A stretch of DNA of 64,000 nucleotides, taken from Stomoxys calcitrans (taxonomy: Eukaryota; Arthropoda; Insecta; Diptera; Muscidae). This document shows, in pieces, positions 1 to 11,251 of this stretch (its first letter is position 1; every line of letters begins with the position of its first letter). Below the pieces are notes generated by a model that saw only the letters and a list, made by a program, of their open reading frames with translations, ran no database searches and had not been told where the DNA came from. Position numbers and translations under genes: made by a program. The DNA is taken from the NCBI RefSeq assembly GCF_963082655.1, contig NC_081552.1, positions 121,365,458-121,429,457 on the forward strand, given 5' to 3'.

Positions 1-2016
1 CGACCACACTTTTGCCCAGGAAATATTTAGTTTAAGGATTTCCTCTGCTAGAATTCGAGGAAGTCTACTAACTTCTAGTTGAAGTACCCTCTTGATGTAA
101 AGAAAATGAGTTTTAAGGGTGGAGGAGTATAAGGAGTATAGTCCGGATTCTAGATACAACATATAATTAGGTGTGTTGTTAGGTAAGTAAAACATCTTTT
201 TAATGAAAAAACGAAACAACTTTTCAACATCATCATATTTTTCGTAACCCCATACTTGAGCAGCATAACACATGATAGACTTTGAACAAGAGTCAAATAT
301 TTTTAATTTATTATCGTGAGAGATTCTTGGGTTATTTATATATTTCGACCACGTGGAGTTAATAGCAATTTTCGATGCCGATAATTTGTTCTTTAAATGG
401 TCTTTGAAAGACAAATTGTACGCGATTTCCACACCGAGATAAGTATATCTGTTAACTATTTCTATATCTTCATCGTTGTAGCGGAAACGAAGACCGGACG
501 ATATCCTAGTACTCTTTCTAAAAACCATAACTTTCGACTTAGTAAGGTTTACTTTTAAGCTCCATGTACTGCAATATTCCTGCAAAGTGTCAATCATAAT
601 CTGTAAATCTTTAGGTGTATCAGACAAGATCACAATATCGTCGGCATAGAGTAGTATCTTCACGTGTGTGTTCGCGATATTTATTCCTCCAGTTAGAGCA
701 TCGGGTAAGTCATTTAAATATAGTGAAAAAAGAACTGGGCTAAGAATACATCCCTGTTTCACTCCCGACTCTACAGGAAAATATTCCGAGTATGTATTTC
801 CATCCCATACTCTGCTTTTAGTATTCTTGTACAGTAATGTCACTATCGATACAATTTTCGTTGAAAGTCCTAAAGATGAGAGTTTGTAGAACAGACTGTT
901 TCTTGGGATAAGATCAAAAGCCGCGGAAAAATCAACAAAAAAGGCATAAGTGGTCTTACCTTTAGCCTGGTTCAACTTCACAATGCTAACTAAATTGAAA
1001 ATGTTGTCAATCGTAGAATAATCCTTTCTGAAGCCAGCCTGAAATTCATTCAAAATACTATTCATTGACAACCAATTCGTTATCCTATTCAAAAGAATAG
1101 AGTTGAAAATTTTACAAACCGAGTCAATAAGCGATAAGCCTCTGTAGTTGCTTGGTACGTTTACATCCCCTTTTTTGTGTAATGGAATCAGAATGGATTC
1201 AGTGAATGTGATTGGTATGTCTCCCTTAAGGAAGATTTGATTGAAAACGTATAACAGTTTTTGAAGGAAACATCTGGGAGCATGTCTGTAGAACTCATAA
1301 GGGATACCATCCTGCCCTGGGGACTTATTCGGTTTCAACTTCCTTATAACATTATATAATTCATAATATTCAATAGGGGAATCTAAGAACGGGTCTACGA
1401 AAAACGGCATGCACCAACTAATTTCCTGGGATTGACCAGACTTATCCAAAAGCGAGCTGAAATATCGTTTGAACTCATTTGCATCAATGTTTCCTTTCAT
1501 GCTGTTCGAACTGGTACTTAATGATTTAGATAGTTCCCACCATTCCTTGCTACACTTTACTTCGTCTAACCTCATCAAGTTGTTGTTAAAATATTCCAAC
1601 TTCTTTTCACTACACAGCCTTCGAAAACTTTTCCTTGATGAGTAATAGAGCCTCCTATTGTTCTCCGTATTCATTCTTTTGTACAATTTTAGCCTTCTGT
1701 ACATAACAGACCGTGCACGGAAGCAAGACCAATCAAACCATCTTTGCCTAGGTTCAAAAAATTTTCTATTCCTCCTGTGGATATGAGCCTGTCTAATTGC
1801 CCGGGAAATGCTCTCGACCATAACATCAACAGGTAAACTATTCATTTGACCTAGATCAAGTAGCATGGAATTAAGTTTTCGTACATACTGTGCTTTATAT
1901 ATTCCTTTCCAATAAAGACGGTGTTGAATGTTGTTATCGCCTCCACTGCCCATTAGCCTAGGAATTCTGATTTGAAGGCACTGAGTCTTGTATATAAGAG
2001 ATAAATTAAGACAGAG
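1..2016 (-). CDS. LINE ORF2 fragment (reverse transcriptase), open to window edge
   Basis: The minus strand is open for 672 codons from 2016 to position 1, with the upstream stop at 2019-2017. It encodes the reverse transcriptase of a non-LTR retrotransposon. Read 5' to 3' it shows NYRGLSLIDSVCK (template-grip region), FQAGFRKD, motif A FFVDFSAAFD at about 942-913, motif B GVKQGCILSP at about 765-736, catalytic YADD at 648-637, and the later RYTYLGVEIA block. The endonuclease domain expected upstream is missing, so the copy is 5'-truncated near 2016, as is common for LINEs. No stop interrupts the visible frame, so it is either young or recently active. The C-terminus and 3' tail lie beyond the left edge. 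The clade is uncertain: GVKQGC differs from the GVPQGS of the other elements here. RT identity is read directly from motifs; the clade is not resolved. Confidence 0.92.
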
Positions 2017-2039
2017 TCAAAAAAGCGTGCGGTTAATGA

Positions 2040-2652
2040 ATACGGGATCTGCAATCGGTAATGGCTCGTTCGAATTATTTCAAGCTTTCCAGAGATCGCA
2101 CTATTCGAATCGTTATAGATAGGGTCTCTTCCAATGAGTATAAATTGACCGCAGGTGTACCCCAGGGATCTGTTCTTTGTCCTTCTCTTTATCTGATTTT
2201 CATCAACGATCAGTTGGGTCAGACATCGAATCCGATCTACTCATTTGCGGATGACAGTAATCTTTGTCAATCGTACTCATCCGACCATAGGCCGAGTCTT
2301 CGAGAGATTGAGGACAAGAGGCGGGTTATAAGATAATACACTCTGCCTGGATTTGCTGGCCATTTCTGAGTGTTGTCGAATGAATCAAGTAGATTTTAAA
2401 GAACGGAAAACCCAGTGCTGCTTGTTGTCACACAAACGATTCGCTGGCAATCAGCATTATAGAGAGAATTCTTATTTCGCCCAAACCATTCGTATGTGGA
2501 ATCGACTTCCGGCTAATGTTTTTCCCACCCACTTTGACATCCTAAGATTTAAGACAAATGTCATTAAGCACTACTTTTTGGTCGAACGAACACAAAATTT
2601 CGATTTCAGTGCGACATGTCGAAAAAAAGAGCGTATGCTTCTCTGCTTCTAA
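2040..2652 (+). pseudogene. Broken LINE RT fragment, internally deleted
   Basis: Two plus-strand frames carry pieces of one LINE ORF2. The first (2061-2336) holds motif B GVPQGSVLCPSLYLIFIND and the catalytic box as FADDSNL. The second (2353-2652), in another frame, holds the typical C-terminal end of such ORFs (YRENSYFAQTIRMWNRLPANV, then a FxxLRFKxxV-like stretch). The RT thumb and most of the connecting region between them are absent, so this copy has an internal deletion and a frameshift. It begins next to the truncated end of the minus-strand LINE at 2016, so the two elements are tail-to-tail relics. It belongs to a different family from that neighbour, because its motif B reads GVPQGS rather than GVKQGC. 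Confidence 0.85.
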
Positions 2653-3504
2653 ATATTTTTGCTGGCGAATTTATAATGCATATCATCAATGTAGGATTGG
2701 AGGCCATATCAATCTATGACCTGATAATCCATTTAAAAAATTTACCAGCCTTTGGACCAAAAACCCTTATATATTAAGTTTCAGTCCAATAACTTTATGT
2801 TAGAACAGATCAGTGTGATAGGATGATAGTAATACACCCTCACTCTGTGAACTATTAAATATTTTGTCCTCATAATTTCTTACATTGCACTATTGGTGCT
2901 ATCGTTTGTTGAAGCATAATCCTGAAAATTGCAAAAAAAAAAAAATCCTAAGTTTTTGCCACCAAAACCTTTTCCAGGACTTTTTTCTATACGCGTACTC
3001 ATAATATTCGTCGTGGTCTTCCCCATGCTTGGGCGTTCAACAAAGTCAACTGCATTCTACTACGAGTGAAAAAATACTGAATAATTTATAAAGTAATTTT
3101 CTTGGAAAATTCGTTATTACTTTCTTGGTTTTTCAAATTGCATATTTCTGTGTTTTTATGGCGTACGCTTGGTCTGGGAATAGAACGGAGATTTAATGAA
3201 GGTAAACACAAGTGTCAAACTAAATTATGATCTACGTACAGGGAAAAAGAACTAACATATTTTTATGTCCCCCCGTTAAATGGCTTCACGGTAACCGCTG
3301 TTATTGGTAAGAGAACATAGTTGTTCAGGTTAGGGACACTTTGACTCGAAAACTTGGCATAGAGCACATGGAGATGGTTTCCAATAATTATGCAAAAATT
3401 GGAGACCCTTTTGGCTGACTGCGGGCGTGATTGTAGATCACGTCCACCATTTCAAATTTTGAAATACTGCCAAAAACAATGTGTTTCTATTAAGTATATA
3501 TGTA
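2653..3504. other. AT-rich stretch, no gene seen
   Basis: I see no long frame, splice-flanked exon or known repeat end here. There is a poly(A) run at about 2934-2945 that could be an old retroelement tail, but no matching body was recognised. Confidence 0.5.
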
Positions 3505-4718
3505 TACTAGCTGACCCGGGTCCGCTCCGCTGCACCTTCTTTTACTTTATACGGAACAAAAATTTCTTTGGAATATTTTCTTTTTCAACAATAATATACA
3601 GGACCAGGCGTCCCCCAAACAAATGACCCCAAAATAGGTTATCAAATTGGTTTACTTATCTCAAATACCTTTCATTTGAGTCACATATTGGTATGGTCGA
3701 AAAATGTTTTCCCTTTGGGGGGTGTTTTGGGGAAGGGGTGATGACCTTAATATATGGTCCTAAATTTGGATATCAAATTCGTATTCTACTCAAAAATACC
3801 TTTATTTGAACCCCATATTGCGATGGTCAGTAAAAAATTGTTGTTTGTGGGGTATTTTGGGAAGGGGTATACCCTATCTACTCTAAAACCCCTCTTGTTT
3901 GAGCCTTATATTGAAATAGTCAGCAACTACTTCCTATTTGGGTGGTGTTGTGGGGGTGGGGTGGCCCCATAGACACTTTTTCCGAATATTGATATCAGAT
4001 TCGTGCTTTACTCCCAAAGACCTCTCATTTGAAAAATGTGTCCCCTTGGGGGGATGTTTTAAGGGAGAGGATGCCCCCAAAACACTTGGTCCCATATTTA
4101 ATTCTATACTCAAATACCTTTTATTTAAGCCCCATATTCCCATGGTCAGTAAATAAGTCCTATTTGGGGGGTATTTTGGGGAAGGGGTGGACCCTTAGAA
4201 ACGTGGCCCCACATTTGGATATTAGATTCATATTCTACTCTAGCTTCATTTGAGCTTTCATTTGAGTCCCATATTGCCATGGTTGGTAAATATGTCCGAT
4301 TTAGGGGTGCTTTGGGGCTTGGGGTGGTCCCCCTAGCACTTGGTTCAAAAATTGGATATCAGATACGTTTTCTTATCCTAAATACCTTTCATTTGAGTTC
4401 CATATTGTTGTGATTGATCTAAATTTATGCCTGGTAGGTTTTAGGGTGGGGCAGCCCCCCTATGTACCCCATCCAAAATTTGGATACCAAATTTTTATTT
4501 TTAGGGTACTATATGACAGCACACAAAATTTCGCTTAAATCGCACCACCCATCTCCGAGATCTGGTGAGGGTCCGCCCCCCCACCTTCAGATATCAAAGA
4601 ATGTAGTACCCTATTTTCACCACGGGATCATTATGCACCATCTGTGAAAATTTCAAGAAAATCGGTTCAGCCGTTTCTGAGTCTATAAGGAACGCACAAA
4701 CAAACAAACACAAATTGA
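3505..4718 (+). repeat. Family C dispersed element (130-bp tandem core)
   Basis: It starts ACTAGCTGACCCGGG followed by CGCTCCGCTG and ends with an AATCGGTTCAGCCGTTTC block, a CAAACAAACAAACAC run and TTGATTTTTATA. The core is a string of diverged ~130-bp units. Each has a G-rich piece (GGGGTGTTTTGGGGAAGGGG or similar), a TTGGATATCAGATTCGT piece and CCTTTCATTTGAGCCCCATA. The same start and end recur at 34261-36300 and, inverted, near 11862-13650 and 45340-46885. No coding capacity is evident. The class is unknown; it is a defined family by its shared ends. Confidence 0.85.
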
Positions 4719-5714
4719 TTTTTATACCCACCACCGAAGGATGGGGGTATATTCATTTTGTCATTCCGTTTGCAACACATCGAAATATCCATTTCCGACC
4801 CTATAAAGTATATATATTCTTGATCAGCGTAAAAATCTAAGACGATCTAGACATGTCCGTCCGCCTGTCCGTCTGTCTGTTGAAATCACGCTACAGTCTT
4901 CAAAAATAGAGATATTGAGCTGAAATTTTGCACCGAGTCTTTTTTTGTCCATAAGCAGGTTAAGTTCGAAGATGCGCTATATCGGACCATATCTTGATAT
5001 AGCCCCCATATAGACCGATCCTCTGATTTAGGGTCTTTGGCCCATAAAAGCCACATTTATTATCCGATTTTGTTGAAATTTGGGACAGTGAGTTGTGTTA
5101 GGCCTTTCGACATCCTTCATCAGTTAGGTCTAGATCGGTTCAGATTTGGATATAGCTGCCATATAGACCGATCCTCCGATTTAAGATCTTAAGCCCATAA
5201 AAGCCACATTTATTATCCGATTTTTCTGAAATTTGGTACAGTGAGTTATGTTAGGCTTCTCGACATCCTTCGTCAATTTAGTCCAGATCGGTCCAGATTT
5301 AGATATAGCTATCATATAGACCGATCCTCCGATTGAGGGTCTTAGGCCCATAAAAGCCACATTTATTACCTCGATTTAAAGTCTTGGCCCCAAAAAAGAC
5401 GCATTTATAATCCGATTTAACTGAAAATTGACACATTGACTTATGTTAGGCTTTTGGACATCCATGTTGTATATGGTTCAGATCGGTTTATTTTTAGATA
5501 TAGCTAAAAGGACCAACATTTTGTTATACACAATTGAACAATGAATTGTACTTATTAGTATTGGGTCCAAGTTGAAACATATTTCAATATAACTGCTATG
5601 GGACGTAAGGTATGCAATTTTCACCGGATTTTGATGAAAGGTGGTTTACATATATACCCGAGGTGGTGGGTATCCAGAGTTCGGCCCGGCCGAACTCAAC
5701 GTCTTTTTACTTCT
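4719..5714 (+). mobile_element. Family A element (HINE/DINE-1-like), complete
   Basis: The 5' end is TTTTTATACCCACCACC, followed by a conserved leader and a GTCCG/GTCTG-rich stretch. The core holds several ~153-bp units (AGACCGATCCTCCGATTTA and TGAAATTTGGGACAGTGAG blocks). Near the 3' end lie GGTGGTGGGTAT, the inverted copy of the 5' end, then the palindrome GTTCGGCCCGGCCGAAC at 5679-5695, then a short tail ending in TTTTTACTTC. A microsatellite, a core minisatellite, subterminal inverted repeats and a 3' hairpin are the parts list of non-autonomous Helentron-type elements. The structure is seen; the class is inferred. Confidence 0.75.
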
Positions 5715-6270
5715 TATATGTAAGAAGATGTTCTTGAATCTTGACATTCTAAGTCGATCTAGCCATGTCGTTCCGTGTGTGAAAATCATGATCGAATATA
5801 AACTTGAAAATGAGCTAAATCGGTTTAGTTTTAAGCTCCCATCCAAAATAGTCCATCGATTTGATTTTTTTTTTTTTTTGTTTATCCGATTGAGCTGAAA
5901 TTTTATATGTGAAGTTTGGTTATGCCCTCCAGCACCCATACCAAATATTGGATATCATCCCCTAACCGCCTAAAAGATGTAACTGTTAAATTTTGAGATT
6001 TTTAGTTTTTAATAGGAATCGATCATTTACGACCGTGTTCACCTTCTGTTAAAATGTTGTGTCGATAATCCAAGCCCTTATGATTTGACAACAAAAACAA
6101 TTTTAATGTAAGTAGCATTTTAATTTTGGTAGATAAATTCTGTGACTGCGAAGGGCACTTACATTATTTTTGCCAGACACAAGTACATAAACACATTAAG
6201 CAATAACTGCAAAAAATATGTTATCATAATAAAACGTTTTATATTTGGAAGTAGAGTACGAAACGGATGT
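5715..6270. other. Repeat fragment 5792-5905, then unannotated AT-rich DNA
   Basis: Positions about 5792-5905 (AATATAAACTTGAAAATGAG and onward) recur at about 12866-12957 and 17198-17289, so this is a dispersed repeat piece. The remainder has no recognisable gene. Confidence 0.5.
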
Positions 6271-6540
6271 TTAAAAGCAGGACTAAGTGTCTGAGGGGCG
6301 CCCCACCCTCAAGCAAATCGCCAAAGGGATATATTGGCCGAACGGGAGCATATTGGACTCAAATTTAAAGTCTTTGCAAGTACACTGGGAACCTAATATT
6401 CAAATTTGGGGTCACCAATTAACCCATATTGGTAATCCGAGCCAATATGGGACGCAAATAAAAGGCGTTTGGAAGTAAAGTTCGAAGGCCATATCCAACT
6501 TTGGGCACACCCAAAAAAACTCCCAAGACGGAATTATGGC
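6271..6540 (-). repeat. Family C fragment, inverted
   Basis: Blocks such as CTGAGGGGCGCCCCACCC and ATATGGGACGCAAATAAAAG are the reverse-oriented family C unit. Both element ends are missing. Confidence 0.6.
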
Positions 6541-6698
6541 TCGATACTAATTTTGTCATAACGTTTACAACATTAATCAATTTTCAACACCGATATGCTT
6601 GATCGCCGTCCATTTCCGATTATATCTTTATAAAACGCCCATATAAATCGATCTACCGCATTGATATCGTGAACATTTAGAGGGCGCAATTGTCATCC
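6541..6698 (+). repeat. Family B remnant, left half, split by a LINE
   Basis: The text runs TTTGTCATAACGTTTACAAC, a shrunken leader, then CGCCCATATAAATCGATCT and AGAGGGCGCAATTGTCATCC, which is family B unit sequence. The unit resumes at 11285 with TCCGATTTGGCTGAAATTTC, so the LINE between 6699 and 11284 interrupted one B unit. Confidence 0.75.
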
Positions 6699-6829
6699 TT
6701 ACTGTAACGTCAGTCTTACTGTAACCTTCATTGCGAAAGGACGTGTCAAGTACGGTTGCGCACAAAAAATCAAAGTGATCTTGTTTAAATATCGTTTGAA
6801 GTTTTGAGGAATTACAGTGTGATCTTACA

Positions 6830-7909
6830 ATGGCATCAGCCCAAAAAGAAGTTATCCTTTGCAATCAGTGCGAACTACAAATTAAAGATAAGCATATGAA
6901 ATGCTGTGATTGTGATTCGCATTATCATTTTACCCCTTGTTGCTCTATACAGCAATCATCATATTCAGGAATGACCGCACAAAAGAAGGCGATGTGGAAG
7001 TGCCATAAATGCAGAGAACGTAGGCTCTCTACAAACTCATACCATATCGTTGTCTCTCCAGCAGACAAAAACAATCAAAAACAGAAAAGAACTAACGAAG
7101 GAGAAGATGAAGTATTCGATGAAATAAACAAACGCTTTAAAAACAATGCAAACTTCAATACCCCAACAGGTACGCCAAATCAAAACAACACCGAAAATTT
7201 GCAACAACAATGCATCAATGTTAACCAGCAAGTGGCTGAGAGTGAGGTAATGCAGATGATGATGAAGAGTATGTCGCAAATAACAACACAACTGGCAGCG
7301 ATAACTACGCAATTGCAACAACAACAAGGCACACTTCTTCAAATAAATGAAAACATCACCAACCTTAACGACAAAGTCATTGAACTACAAAATCAAAACA
7401 AGGAAAAAGAGAAAAGAATAGATGACATGGAAAACAAAATGCATACACTGGAACAAAAAATTATTCGAAAAAACATAGAAATAAATAACATACAAAACGA
7501 AGATATAAACGTAAATGAAATTGTTCAACTAGTTGCTGGAAAAGCAAGTGTGAATATTGAAGAAAGCGACATAGATAACGTATATCGAACCAAAAATAAA
7601 AAGAAGATCGTGGTAGAATTCTGCACAATGAGGAAAAAAAAGGAATTGATGGCCAACATCAAAGGTCATAGACTAGAAGCAGCAGATATAAACAAAGATG
7701 ATGGAGACGGTAAAAACAATAAATATATCTATGTCAACGATCAATTGACGGCACACAAAAATCGATTGCTTTGGTTAGCAAAAAAGAAAGCCAGAGATGT
7801 GAATTGGAGATTTGTCTGGGTAAAGGATGGCGAAATTTATGCGAAAAAACAGGAAAATGAATCAATGTTAAAAATTATATCGGAATCGGATGTAGAAAAA
7901 ATGATTTAA
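6830..7909 (+). CDS. LINE ORF1: PHD-finger, coiled-coil RNA-binding protein
   Basis: A 359-residue protein. Residues 11-61 form a PHD-type zinc finger: C11xxC14, the C25/C26-x-C28 group, H31/H33, C37/C38, and W56-K-C58xxC61. A Q/N-rich stretch follows at about 100-170. A likely coiled coil spans about 140-215 (repeated QLAAITTQL, LNDKVIELQ, MENKMHTLEQ heptads). The C-terminal third begins KIIRKNIEINNI and continues with VEESDIDNVYR-like and KKIVVEFCTMRKKKELM segments; this is the fold seen in L1-ORF1-like and FP25-like retroelement proteins. Such proteins coat the element RNA and assist target-primed reverse transcription in the ribonucleoprotein. The ATG at 6830 is the first in frame and precedes the zinc finger directly. 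ORF2 follows 134 bp downstream. The domain reading is by eye. Confidence 0.88.
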   Translation: MASAQKEVILCNQCELQIKDKHMKCCDCDSHYHFTPCCSIQQSSYSGMTAQKKAMWKCHKCRERRLSTNSYHIVVSPADKNNQKQKRTNEGEDEVFDEINKRFKNNANFNTPTGTPNQNNTENLQQQCINVNQQVAESEVMQMMMKSMSQITTQLAAITTQLQQQQGTLLQINENITNLNDKVIELQNQNKEKEKRIDDMENKMHTLEQKIIRKNIEINNIQNEDINVNEIVQLVAGKASVNIEESDIDNVYRTKNKKKIVVEFCTMRKKKELMANIKGHRLEAADINKDDGDGKNNKYIYVNDQLTAHKNRLLWLAKKKARDVNWRFVWVKDGEIYAKKQENESMLKIISESDVEKMI

Positions 7910-8043
7910 AAAATATATTAAAATATTAAATAATCAAAAAATCAAAATACATAAAAGCAAACAAAAAGATAGTGACTTTTTCTTCGGCCACATTCATAGG
8001 ATTGGTCAGCCAAATTTAATAAAATAGAAAAAAAAATAAAAAA

Positions 8044-11000
8044 ATGAAAGACAGCAAAACCCAAACATTAAACAGCTTTAATGAAATAAATGAATTAAAT
8101 GAATTACATAGGTACCAAATGAATTTCATATATCTGAACATTAGGTCTCTAAGAAAAAATTTCAACGCCTTTTTAACAGATATAAATAAAATATTAGATA
8201 AAGTGAAATTAATCATACTAGTTGAAACCAACATAATGGACGAAGAAAACTGCCTATACACAATCCAAAACTTTAATGGTGTGTTTCTAAACCGCAAAAA
8301 TAAAGGTGGAGGAATAGCAGTTTACATGCGAAACGATATAAACTTTACCGTAAAATTATTAAATACAAAGAGCTTTGAGTCATTAGCCCTTGAGATGTGT
8401 ATAGAAAAAATCCCTATTATACTTATGCCCATATATCGGCCACCTTCTCTAAATGTAAAAGATTTCATAAACGAACTTGAACTAAACATGAACTTAATAA
8501 ATAAAGGAAAAGTGTTATTGGTTGTAGGAGATATGAATATTAATATAGCCAAAGAGAAAGACAAATCAACTGCTTTGTATCGAGACATGATGTCCGCAAA
8601 TGGACTACAATGTGAGGTGAACACAATAACGAGGGACGCTGGCAAAGGTAATGGATCATGCATTGATCATATGTATGTCCGAACAAACAAAATAACGACC
8701 GCTCAGGCCTTCGTCATTAGAAGTATTCTCTCTGATCACTATGCCATTTTCGGTTGCCTTAAATACACAAACAAAAAAAACACAAAAGATCAACATGTTT
8801 CTAGTAATATACACTGTGAGAAATCAAACCAAGAAAATAAAGTTAAAGTTAGCATTGATAAACGCAAATTAAATTGGTTTATAAACAACACAAGCTGGGA
8901 CATCGTTTTAAACCAAAATAATACTTGCGAAGAAAAATATCAAATTGTATGCAAAACATTTCACGAAATCTACAATAAATCAAAACAAAACAAAAGAAAA
9001 CTTAAACAAAGAAACGACTTTCCATGGCTAAACGATCAAATTATAAAGTACTGTGATGTGAGAAATAAATTATACCAAAGCTATAAGAAAAGCAAAAACA
9101 ATACACAGAAAGAAAAAGAATACAAATTTTTTAACAATAAATTAAATGTAATCATAAATAACGCAAAAAACGAATATAGAAGAAGAGAATTTGAAAAAAA
9201 TAGAAACAATATAAGAGGAACTTGGTGCCTTATAAACGACATTATTGGAAAAAAGACTGATAATGTAGACGATGTTATAAAGAAAAACTTTAAATCAGCA
9301 GACCTAAAAACTATAACAGAAAACTTCGCAGTTAAATTTAAGGAAAACGTAAATAATATTATCCACAAATGCGAAATAAAAACATTAATTCAAACTCCAC
9401 GTATTGTTCAAAACACAATATTTCTTGAAAATACGGATGAAGCTGAAATTTCCAACATTCTCAGAACTCTGAATGTCAACAAAGGAGCAGGAGTTGATGG
9501 AATAAGGCCTATAGATATAAAAAACAATGCGAGAAAACTTACCCCTGTAATAACCTCACTTATTAACTCGAGTATTGATGAAGGAATAGTTCCGTCTGAT
9601 CTTAAAACGTCAATAGTCAGACCTATTTACAAATCCGGCACAAAATCAGACTATAATAATTACAGGCCTATTTCAATACTGCCATTATTTGAAAAAATAC
9701 TAGAAGAAGTAATAGTGAGAAGATTAAACGGTTTTTTGAATAAATATGGTATCATCAACAGACAACAGTATGGTTTCCAAAAAGGCAAAAATATAAATAA
9801 ACTGTTAGGTCATTTCTCGTCGTATATAAATCAACAACTAGATAATAATATGAACTGTTTAGTATTGTTTATAGACTTTAGTAAAGCATTTGATACCCTA
9901 CCCCATTCAAACCTTTTAAGTGTGTTGGAAAGAAATGGAATACGAGGACAATGCCTAAAGTGGTTCAATGAATATTTACATAAAAGAACGTTCAAAGTTA
10001 AAATTGATGCCAATTATAGCAGTGAAATGCAATCCAATTACGGTGTACCGCAGGGTTCAAAACTTGGACCCATATTGTATCTAATATATGCAAATGAATT
10101 AATAAACGTCACGACAAACAGTGAAGCATTTGCATATGCAGATGATACAGCCATTGTTGTGCGTCACAAGGACCCATCAGAAGCTGTAAAAATCTTGCAA
10201 TCTGAGTTCAATGTTATATCAAGATGGTGTCACGACAATGGTCTGATAATCAATGCAAACAAATCTAAAGTTATGCATATTCGCCAACCACATCTAAAAT
10301 CTTCAAATATACAAATAAAATTCCATAACTACGATTGTCTACATGACAATAAATCTACATATGAAATGTGTAATGGAAAATGTGATCAATTTCTTGAAGC
10401 TGTGGACACGTATAAATACTTAGGCGTAACAGTTGACCGAAACTTCAATTGGAAAACACACATAAACTTGCTAAACAATAAACTTCGTTCAACATCCTAT
10501 ATATTGTACCATTTGAATAACTGCGCACCACTCTCCATAACTAAACAAGTATACTTTACACTGGGTGAATCGCATATCAGACACGGCATAACGGCCTTTG
10601 GAACCTCAAGTCACATTAAAATTATACAAAAAACTCAAAAAAGACTAATAAAAACCTTAATGAGAAACAAATCGCACAAAGAAAACAGCAATATCTTAAA
10701 TACTATAACACATAGAAACACTCAATATACACAAAATCAAAACCAACACTATGAATTTTCACCAGAAATGGTCTCGAACTTTCTAAAACAACATAACATT
10801 TTAAACGTAACAAATCTTTATAAATCTGTGATAATGAATGAGTTCGATGATATAAATCTGCTGAAACCCATTAACCACACATACAACACAAGAAGAAAAT
10901 CAAAATCACTATTTAAAACGCCAAAAATTAGAACAAAATACGGAAAAAATGCCCTCAACTATCAACTGCCAAATACCTGGAATGCAATGCCATCGGATAT

Positions 11001-11067
11001 CATCACCATAACCAGCCAAAAGAAGCGTAAAAAAGAAATCAAAAGGGTTCTAATCGCATCGCAATGA
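8044..11067 (+). CDS. LINE ORF2: endonuclease and reverse transcriptase
   Basis: A 1,007-residue polyprotein. The N-terminal endonuclease-exonuclease-phosphatase domain (about 27-240) shows N32 in LNIRS, E61 in LVETN, YRPPS at 131, GDMN at 162-165, IDHMYV near 207 and the catalytic pair SDH at 230-232. This enzyme nicks target DNA. The RT domain has GAGVDGI, YNNYRPISILP, QYGFQKGK, motif A FIDFSKAFD (609-617; D611), motif B YGVPQGSKLGP (from 666) and catalytic AYADD (D700, D701). A ~300-residue C-terminal region follows, with a Cys cluster (CLHD...CNGKC) and the usual end motif YNTRRKSKS...WNAMPSDI. There is no RNase H domain. All key residues are present and the frame has no stop, so the enzyme looks functional. 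The start ATG at 8044 follows an A-rich leader. Confidence 0.93.
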   Translation: MKDSKTQTLNSFNEINELNELHRYQMNFIYLNIRSLRKNFNAFLTDINKILDKVKLIILVETNIMDEENCLYTIQNFNGVFLNRKNKGGGIAVYMRNDINFTVKLLNTKSFESLALEMCIEKIPIILMPIYRPPSLNVKDFINELELNMNLINKGKVLLVVGDMNINIAKEKDKSTALYRDMMSANGLQCEVNTITRDAGKGNGSCIDHMYVRTNKITTAQAFVIRSILSDHYAIFGCLKYTNKKNTKDQHVSSNIHCEKSNQENKVKVSIDKRKLNWFINNTSWDIVLNQNNTCEEKYQIVCKTFHEIYNKSKQNKRKLKQRNDFPWLNDQIIKYCDVRNKLYQSYKKSKNNTQKEKEYKFFNNKLNVIINNAKNEYRRREFEKNRNNIRGTWCLINDIIGKKTDNVDDVIKKNFKSADLKTITENFAVKFKENVNNIIHKCEIKTLIQTPRIVQNTIFLENTDEAEISNILRTLNVNKGAGVDGIRPIDIKNNARKLTPVITSLINSSIDEGIVPSDLKTSIVRPIYKSGTKSDYNNYRPISILPLFEKILEEVIVRRLNGFLNKYGIINRQQYGFQKGKNINKLLGHFSSYINQQLDNNMNCLVLFIDFSKAFDTLPHSNLLSVLERNGIRGQCLKWFNEYLHKRTFKVKIDANYSSEMQSNYGVPQGSKLGPILYLIYANELINVTTNSEAFAYADDTAIVVRHKDPSEAVKILQSEFNVISRWCHDNGLIINANKSKVMHIRQPHLKSSNIQIKFHNYDCLHDNKSTYEMCNGKCDQFLEAVDTYKYLGVTVDRNFNWKTHINLLNNKLRSTSYILYHLNNCAPLSITKQVYFTLGESHIRHGITAFGTSSHIKIIQKTQKRLIKTLMRNKSHKENSNILNTITHRNTQYTQNQNQHYEFSPEMVSNFLKQHNILNVTNLYKSVIMNEFDDINLLKPINHTYNTRRKSKSLFKTPKIRTKYGKNALNYQLPNTWNAMPSDIITITSQKKRKKEIKRVLIASQ

Positions 11068-11251
11068 AGATAACCATAACCATTATTCATTAATTTATTA
11101 ATTAGTAATATTTTTAACAAACATAATAATGCAACTTTTTATATTCTATATACTTTTTTTTTTTTTTCGTCCTTGCAAACAAGCTCAGCTTCGCGAGGAG
11201 AAATTGCTAAATGTATCTTGAAGTTATGAATTTCAATAATAAAATGTTAAA

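Noticed and set aside
668..889. 73-residue plus-strand frame
   Set aside because: Shadow of the minus-strand RT motif B and catalytic region.
7037..7342. 101-residue minus-strand frame
   Set aside because: Antisense to the Q/N-rich segment of LINE ORF1.
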